This document shows, one piece after another, positions 38,373 to 43,580 of a stretch of 43,580 nucleotides of DNA. The translations under genes were made by a program, and so were the position numbers. Source of the stretch: Chara braunii (lineage: Eukaryota > Streptophyta > Charophyceae > Charales > Characeae); the NCBI GenBank assembly GCA_003427395.1, contig BFEA01000266.1:987488-1031067 (forward strand), given 5' to 3'. The notes under the pieces are model-generated. The model did no database searches. It worked only from the letters and a program-made list of their open reading frames with translations, and was not told the origin of the DNA. Every line of letters begins with the position of its first letter. Position 1 is the first letter of the stretch.

Positions 38373-39008
38373 TCAGAACTGAGATCTCTTGTGGCAAGGT
38401 TTGGGGGCAGTTGTGCAAGATGGTATGCACAAGGCACGTCTGGCTTTTACGTCGTGGAAAATAGAGTTACCATCTTCGCCAGCTTCGTCGCCGGGGTGGA
38501 TTCGAATTAGGTGGACCGGCGGGACGCTATGGTTGTCACGTTGTCTCAACAGTTGCTGGCGTCGCTCGTAGCAAGCCTCGCAATCCGACGAGGTTGGCCT
38601 CAGACAGAGGCTGTGCGAGCACTGCTCGGCTTCGGTTCGGGTTCGTCGGATAAATCTCGCGGCTCGATACGCGCGGTCTCGAGCTATGGAATTCCACGGT
38701 ACTATTGTGAGCTGGTGATACGGAAGGAGACGATAGAAGGGAGGAAAGCCGGTATTCATAGCGACGAAACCCGGGGATATATAACATTGGGTATTACTGG
38801 TGTTGGAATAGTCCAGGATCCTAGGATTCCTTCCTATAGCCCACTGAAAGTCCCCCTCACACAGTCGATCGTTTTCAGTTCGACAGGGATATTCAGGATT
38901 TCTTAGTTTCCCCCGTCGTCTAAGTTGTTCCCTCCCTGTGTATTCACAATATTCCGGGTCCCTTAAGCTCTCAGGATCGGTGACCCAGAAGGGCACTTCT
39001 ATAGTCAT
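38373..39008 (-). CDS. Hypothetical protein, 211 codons
   Basis: An uninterrupted frame from ATG at 39008: MTIEVPFWVTDPESLRDPEY, YTGREQLRRRGKLRNPEYPC, NDRLCEGDFQWAIGRNPRIL, FRAARFIRRT-type basic part and DCEACYERRQQLLRQRDN. The length is unusual by chance at this base composition, but composition is even, no domain is recognised, and the repeated word 'NPEY/DPEY' may only reflect a short DNA repeat. There is no visible splice or promoter evidence. It may be a fragment of an unknown element or a chance ORF. Confidence 0.25.
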   Translation of the reverse strand: MTIEVPFWVTDPESLRDPEYCEYTGREQLRRRGKLRNPEYPCRTENDRLCEGDFQWAIGRNPRILDYSNTSNTQCYISPGFVAMNTGFPPFYRLLPYHQLTIVPWNSIARDRAYRAARFIRRTRTEAEQCSHSLCLRPTSSDCEACYERRQQLLRQRDNHSVPPVHLIRIHPGDEAGEDGNSIFHDVKARRALCIPSCTTAPKPCHKRSQF

Positions 39009-40237
39009 CTCCTATTTGGCGGATACGCATTTCTTATGGTGAAGCAAGGCCGAGGTTGACTCATGCAGACGTGCGCGTATGTCGCCACTCCGCTTTCTGG
39101 ATCGTTGTCATACACGAGCGCGCGCACGAGCGGGAATGGCTTGGACCTTGGCCTTCCGCGTCCGCGGGTCCGTGGTGAGCGGTCTTGTTGGCGTCTCGAT
39201 CCTATCCCACATGCATGCAACTACCCTTCTTTTGCAAACATCATCCAACCATTACTCGCATGTCCATGCCATTAGTAACGGAAGAAAGAAAAAGGAGTAA
39301 CCGCTCCGGCGTCGAGGACCAACACATCACAACATTCCCGGGGTCACGCAAGAATCAAAGGCTGGCAATCGTACAAAGACATGCACGATGAACATATCCA
39401 ACCAGATCCAGAGTTATCGCGCAGCGCAGATGGATACTAGAAAGTGACGAAATTTGGATTAAGCTAGCACCATTGAGCAAAACAAAATGGGAGACTCAAA
39501 ATACCACTTGAGGAGGGGTGGGAGAAGGGCGCAAGTTCATTGAACAACACACAAGAAACAGAAGATCCACGATGATTCTCTAGGACATCCGGAATTGCCA
39601 CAACAAAATTGGCCAATGTTGTACGCACGTGGAATCTCGGTTTCGAATTAAATCCCAATGACGTTCACCATAGAGTTTGAAATCCGACATGGATAGCCTC
39701 AGCCTGGTCGTGCTTTCCTTGGGTTTGTCCTCGCCACGCATCTGGTAGTGGAACCCATTCTCCCAATAACGCTCGGTGCAGTGTCGCTGCGAATACCCTT
39801 AACAAGAGTATCCGCCCTGGTTTTTGCAAGTGACAGGAAGTAAAATTGATTCAAAATTTTGAGTACACGTGTAAGTCACGGTTGTGTTTCCGTTACGCTG
39901 GCTGAATGGTTGACTAGAAGTAGAGAGTGTGTGGTTCGCAGTTTGAGGCACGCGTGATGTTGTTTGTTGATGTTATAGGGTTTGCGCATCTGCCGGTCAA
40001 TTTTTGACTTTAATTAATTCTAGGACTAATTCTTTTTTTTTTTTTATGTGACCATGGTGCGCGTGCACTCAAACAGAAGACAACATCAATGATAGTGCGG
40101 TTGTTGGGCGGTGATTGGAGTACGCGAGGGAATAGAATGTGGGCAGAGGCCTCCGCACAGTAGGCACGGGGATTTGACGGACGTGGGTTTAGCCTGTAGG
40201 CCAAAAGAGTGACCTTGGAGCGTGTAGTGGACCCTCA
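39009..40237. other. Unassigned non-coding stretch
   Basis: Only short frames (64-73 codons). There is a T-run at 40032-40045. No repeat partner inside the window was noticed. Confidence 0.4.
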
Positions 40238-40562
40238 TATAACGACCATTTTGTCAAAATGGACATTTTTTATTTTTTGAACGAAATTGAAACTGAGTTT
40301 TTTGGCAGAAAACTCGTAAAAATTTATTGTTCCTGGACCCCCTCCCTATACATGGACCTAGCTTGAGACCAGGCACCTCAAGGCAGGACTGCCTGGAGGT
40401 ACCTGGCCTCAAGCTAGGTCCATGTACAGCCAGGGTGTCCAGCGTTTTACAAACGCCGGATCCTCAGGAACAGCAAATTTTGACGAGTTTTCGGCCAAAA
40501 AACTCGGTTTTAATTTCGTTCAAAAAATAAAAGATGTCCATTTTGACGAAATGACAATTATA
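40238..40562. mobile_element. 325-bp foldback (MITE) with nested inner palindrome
   Basis: The outer arms are TATAACGACCATTTTGTCAA.. (from 40238) and ..GACGAAATGACAATTATA (to 40562). They are reverse complements over about 90 bases, including GAACGAAATTGAAACTGAGT-TTTTTGGC and its partner. The loop itself contains a second inverted repeat, CATGGACCTAGCTTGAG (40351-40367) and CTCAAGCTAGGTCCATG (40408-40424). TA flanks at each end might be a TA duplication (Tc1/mariner-like), but this is uncertain. No ORF. Confidence 0.88.
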
Positions 40563-40565
40563 AGT

Positions 40566-40594
40566 AGCGGTACCCATTTAAATGGGTTTCCGCT
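40566..40594. repeat. Palindrome AGCGG..CCCATTTAAATGGG..CCGCT
   Basis: CCCATTTAAATGGG is a perfect 14-bp palindrome, extended by AGCGGTA on the left and TTTCCGCT on the right with a small offset. It lies four bases after the 325-bp foldback. Confidence 0.9.
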
Positions 40595-40625
40595 AGTGCT
40601 AGACTCAACCTTGGGTCTAGCACTA
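40594..40625. repeat. Hairpin with 15-bp arms
   Basis: TAGTGCTAGACTCAA and TTGGGTCTAGCACTA pair with one mismatch across a CC loop. It overlaps the end of the preceding palindrome by one base. Confidence 0.9.
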
Positions 40626-40627
40626 TT

Positions 40628-40682
40628 GGTTACGGTGTTGGACTTTCATGCTGCAGATTCGGGGGTCGAGGCCAACGAGTAA
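40628..40682 (+). repeat. tRNA-like (SINE-like) sequence
   Basis: TTGGTTACGGTGTTGGAC looks like a D-arm and A box, GGACTTTCATGCTGCAG like an anticodon arm, and GGGGGTCGAGGCC like a pol III B box (GGTTCGANNCC with one base missing). The acceptor stem does not close, so this is a tRNA-derived relic and not a tRNA gene. Confidence 0.4.
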
Positions 40683-41077
40683 CAGCGCAGGAGCATTGAA
40701 GTAGTTTGAAGAGGCCAAGAGGTTAAGAACCCAGCGGGCCTATTCCCATTGGTTCTGCTGCCGGCCTCGATAGTAGGCCCAATTGGCAGGATCAAGGAGT
40801 TGCTCGATAGTCCCTCCCCCTCTCCTTTCCCCGATAGTCACTATACTTGTTCATTTTTACTTGTAATTTTATTTTCCTCGGCCGGTTTCCTAGGACATGG
40901 TGGCGGTTCCGATCTTGGAATCAGTACCAGGCATCATGCCAACGGCCTAGTTCAGCTGATACACCTCGTGAACTAATGATAAAGTCGACTTTCACTGGAT
41001 ATAGATGGGTAAATTGTAACACTTTTGATGCTTGGGGCCGGCGCGGTGCCATTCCCATAACATCTGTGATATTAACA
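40683..41077. other. Unassigned
   Basis: No gene or repeat recognised. Confidence 0.4.
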
Positions 41078-41140
41078 GGTTAGCTCAGTAGGTACAGCCC
41101 TAAGCTGTTGAAATACAGGCCCAAGTACAAACCAGATGGG
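41078..41140 (+). repeat. tRNA-like pol III promoter sequence
   Basis: GGTTAGCTCAGTAGGTACAG (41078-41097) is close to a tRNA D-arm and A box (TRGCNNAGTNGG). CTGTTGAAATACAG follows as an anticodon-arm-like hairpin, and GGCCCAAGTACAAACC sits where a B box (GGTTCAANNCC) would be. The arms are imperfect. It lies 78 bases before the U6-like sequence on the same strand. Confidence 0.5.
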
Positions 41141-41217
41141 GCTAGGTGAACAAATTCTTGAATTACCTAGAACCGACCAGTTCTGTAATGATATTTCAGG
41201 GTTGCTGCCCTATCTGG

Positions 41218-41312
41218 GTCCTTTGGGACATCTGTTAAAACTAGAAGGATATAGAGGCCCCTGCGCAAGGATGACACGGATAAATCAAGAAAAGGCATGA
41301 GTGTTCTTTTTT
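41218..41312 (+). ncRNA. U6 snRNA-like sequence, probably a pseudogene
   Basis: GTCCTTTGGGACAT reproduces the 5' stem-loop of U6 snRNA. TTAAAACTAGAAGGATATAGAG corresponds to the AAAATTGGAACGATACAGAG segment, and GGCCCCTGCGCAAGGATGAC plus ACGGATAAATC matches the most conserved U6 core (the AGC region is lost before it). The 3' end is a T6 run (41307-41312), as in pol III transcripts. About 12 bases containing the AAGATTAGCATG part are deleted, which removes the ACAGAGA-to-AGC region needed for splicing catalysis. A weak TATA-like ATATTT lies 27 bases upstream, but no plant USE is seen. Confidence 0.8.
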
Positions 41313-43139
41313 ATTGTTGTGCTTTTCCGCTGCACATTTCAATCGAACTAAGGAGGGGTTGCGCTATGGAAAATGGAGCGAATTGACATCAACGAAATAG
41401 GGAGAAGGAACACGACGAAGACAAGGAGGAGACGGGCAGTAGGGTAGGAGATGGTGTGCCTGCCCATTGGTTGTCAGAACTAGGCTGGATAAAGAGTTAC
41501 TTAGGGTTTTTTGGCTAGGGTGAGTCGAGTGGCGTGGCTGAATTGTCTATAAAAGTACGGGAAGGCGAGGTAGAAAATAAGATAATGTCATGAAGGAGTC
41601 GAGGGGGATGAACGAGTGGAGGAAAGGTTGTAACTCACTGGTTTAGAAATAAAAAATGAGCGAGTGAGAATGGCTTCCGGGGGCTTTCATGCGTGGCAAA
41701 TCTAGTTGTGGTGTTAGAGTTTATATGGGATGTAAGGTTTAGATGGAGTGGAGGTTTGGTTTACGAGAGATGAAAGGAGAGGTTCGTGAAATGGTTAAAG
41801 GAGGAGAGTATTTACTTGTCTTCGTCATTCCAATTTCATTTTGAGCGAACTAAAATGCGGATTAGGGATCTTTGAGTATCGTGAGCTAGGTCTAGTAGTG
41901 GAAAATGAGAGTTGTTTGGTCAATCTCACGTTGAACGGGTTAGGGACTGTGCAGTGTAAGGAGCTCGGACTAAGAAGAAACGTGATAAATTGGTGTATCT
42001 ACTCATGCTTTAGTGGAAAATTCATTTTCATTTTGCACTTTTGTTGGGAAGTGTAGCATGATGCAAGATTGAGGAGGCGCACCTCGTTATGCCCATTATG
42101 TTCGCCACGCTTGTCGGAATAGTTATTATTTTTTTTGTGTTGAGGTTATGACCTTCTTCACGTGTGGTGGCCGTTTTTTAGTGTTCGCTGGTCATGCTTG
42201 TCTTCGTAGTTATGCTCATCCTTCTGTCCGCTGACATAACTGACCGTATTCTTTTTCACTTTTTTTGGCGTTGGCCATTGAGATCACCTTGGTGCTGCTC
42301 TCCTCATGAGTATCGTCCAGGTCGTCGCGCCACTAGTTGTAGTGGCTGGTTATGATCTCGATGCTAGTTACCTCTGCGAGGGAGTCTTTGTCGATAGCGG
42401 TGGTCATGGTTATATTGTCGGTGCCAGTATAGCAGTTCTTGTGGTCATTGTCCTTACTAACTCTTTATCAACGCGGTTATCCCCGTCACATAGCCCGGAT
42501 TTTGTTTGTTTCAGTTATGATTATCTCCATGCTTGAAGTCGCCCACCCCGTTGTGTCTCGAATTAGCCGTACGAACCCGGTTGAAAACTTAGTTGGGTGC
42601 ATTTAAAGGGAGCGGAACACAAATGAAGGTGAAGCTTGAAGAGATAAGAAGCAGGGAAGCGAACGGGGAATGATGAAAGGTTGAAGGGGCAGAGATTAGT
42701 GCTAGGAGGCTAACGGTCGATCGAGGGGAGTACCTACCTTTGAGGGCTAGTAATGTGAGTTGAGCTGAAAGTTAAGCTACAGTGTTAAACTGGGTGTTAA
42801 TCAGACCAGGTAAGAGTGTATCTTCAGCTAGAACCTCTGAAGTTCCCCCTTGGATATTTAGGATTGCTAAACAGTTATTGCGTTATTGTGAGAAAGCAAC
42901 GAGTAGTTGGGTTGCGATGCGAAGAGGAGTTTGACTAGGGACGGCTTGGGTGTATAAGGATAAACAAGGTGACCTGAGTTGAGAATAAATGTTCCTGTCC
43001 CTATGGGCGGTGGTCTGCAAAATCGACGTCGGGATGTACTTCATATAGTAGTATTCAATAGTGGTTGTTGCACATACGTTTCCCTGGTTTGATGTAGGTG
43101 ATGGTGAACATTCTCATCGTTGCTCTGTGTAACCGGTTG
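41313..43139. other. Unassigned non-coding stretch
   Basis: Frames do not exceed 76 codons. CTATAAAAG at 41547-41555 could be a TATA box, but no ORF or exon structure follows it. Otherwise nothing is recognised. Confidence 0.4.
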
Positions 43140-43262
43140 AATGCGCCGAACGCGCGTTCTCGTTCAAACGTGCGCGTTCATAGCCCCCGGGGACGCGTTC
43201 AATCGCGTTCAAATGCGCTGCGCGCCACGTGGCACAAAAAAATTGAACGCGACCTCGGGGAA
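43140..43262. repeat. CpG-rich inverted repeat with G-box palindrome
   Basis: CCCCGGGGACGCGTTCAAT (about 43186-43203) and ATTGAACGCGACCTCGGGG (43242-43260) are reverse complements with two mismatches. Between and before them are further CGCGTTCAA copies. GCCACGTGGC (43224-43233) at the centre is a perfect palindrome containing the CACGTG G-box. It may be a MITE or a regulatory cluster. Confidence 0.7.
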
Positions 43263-43580
43263 CGCATGCGCGCATCGCGGACTATGGGGTGGTGGACCTC
43301 GTTCAACAAACCCCAAAAGTGCAAAAAAAAAAAAAAACGGAGGCCCACCCCCGCTACCGCATCACCCCTTGCCATATGAAAAGTCCTCCTTTTTTTTTTT
43401 CGGGGGGCCGATGGAGAAATTCCCCTAACAGGGCTCAAACGGCCCATGCATGCTATCTGGAGGGTCCTCGCAGCACTAAGTGCATACCCTCCCTCAAAAT
43501 TGAGGCACGCAGTCAGTATGGTGTAGAGCACGAGCTGCCCGAATATATCCTCAGGATTCAAGTTCAGGTCTGTGTTTCAG
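43263..43580. other. Window end with poly-A and family flank words
   Basis: A 15-A run (43323-43337) and a T-run (43389-43400) occur. The last bases, TCAAGTTCAGGTCTGTGTTTC, match the context words that precede TIR-type units at 29.8-31.4 kb (CAGGTCTGTATTTCAAC), so another member of that family probably begins at the window edge. Confidence 0.45.

Overview
This is a eukaryotic, retrotransposon-rich window with no clearly intact host gene. A copy of mitochondrial nad5 with a green-plant-like sequence, plant-type non-LTR elements with a zf-RVT zinc knuckle, a Ty3/gypsy chromovirus and a PIF/Harbinger-like fragment suggest a streptophyte. A charophyte alga such as Chara would fit, but this is inference from memory of family styles and not a search result. 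Nearly every recognisable reading frame is broken by stops or frameshifts, so the window is a record of layered transposition and decay.

Layout. 1-2757: 5'-truncated LINE (LINE-A) on the minus strand, with its 3' end outside the window. 3110-about 17570: Ty3/gypsy chromovirus on the plus strand (gag, protease, reverse transcriptase, RNase H, integrase, chromodomain-like tail, probable 3' LTR). Its integrase gene is split at one codon by a 7.8-kb insertion (7758-15532). That insertion carries minus-strand gene remnants: a patatin-like phospholipase fragment and two or three copies of an unnamed short domain. 17630-20290: small repeats, including a 315-bp direct repeat pair, a tRNA-derived SINE-like pair, a 146-N gap in a CA-rich tract and a poly-A tail. 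20293-29135: near full-length decayed LINE (LINE-B), a relative of LINE-A, with candidate target-site duplications, a G/T-rich 5' region, ORF1, an unusual acidic ORF, endonuclease, RT, zf-RVT and a hairpin-bearing 3'UTR with poly-A. 29136-31600: retroposon tail, a family of terminal-inverted-repeat units, one of them split by a 394-bp retroposon with a perfect 12-bp target-site duplication, a 113-bp hairpin MITE and a poly-A-only insertion. 31600-35540: mostly unassigned and GC-rich, with short repeats and tRNA-like sequences. 35541-36960: nuclear copy of mitochondrial nad5, with an internal 55-bp tandem array and an 899-bp poly-A retroposon inside it. 37045-38109: PIF/Harbinger-like transposase remnant. 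40238-41312: large foldback element, two further palindromes, tRNA-like sequences and a U6 snRNA-like sequence. The rest to 43580 is unassigned apart from one CpG-rich inverted repeat with a G-box palindrome.

The thread that links the window is a short hairpin motif (stem GCTGGA/TCCAGC, loop ACCCGGTT, preceded by GGGAC). I count about nine occurrences between 17.7 and 36.9 kb. Several lie close upstream of poly-A tails of otherwise different retroposons, and three are followed by a second conserved motif, TGTGAGGACCCCGGCCTCA. It may be a shared 3'-end recognition signal through which a LINE mobilises several non-autonomous families. This is the best candidate here for an undescribed system.
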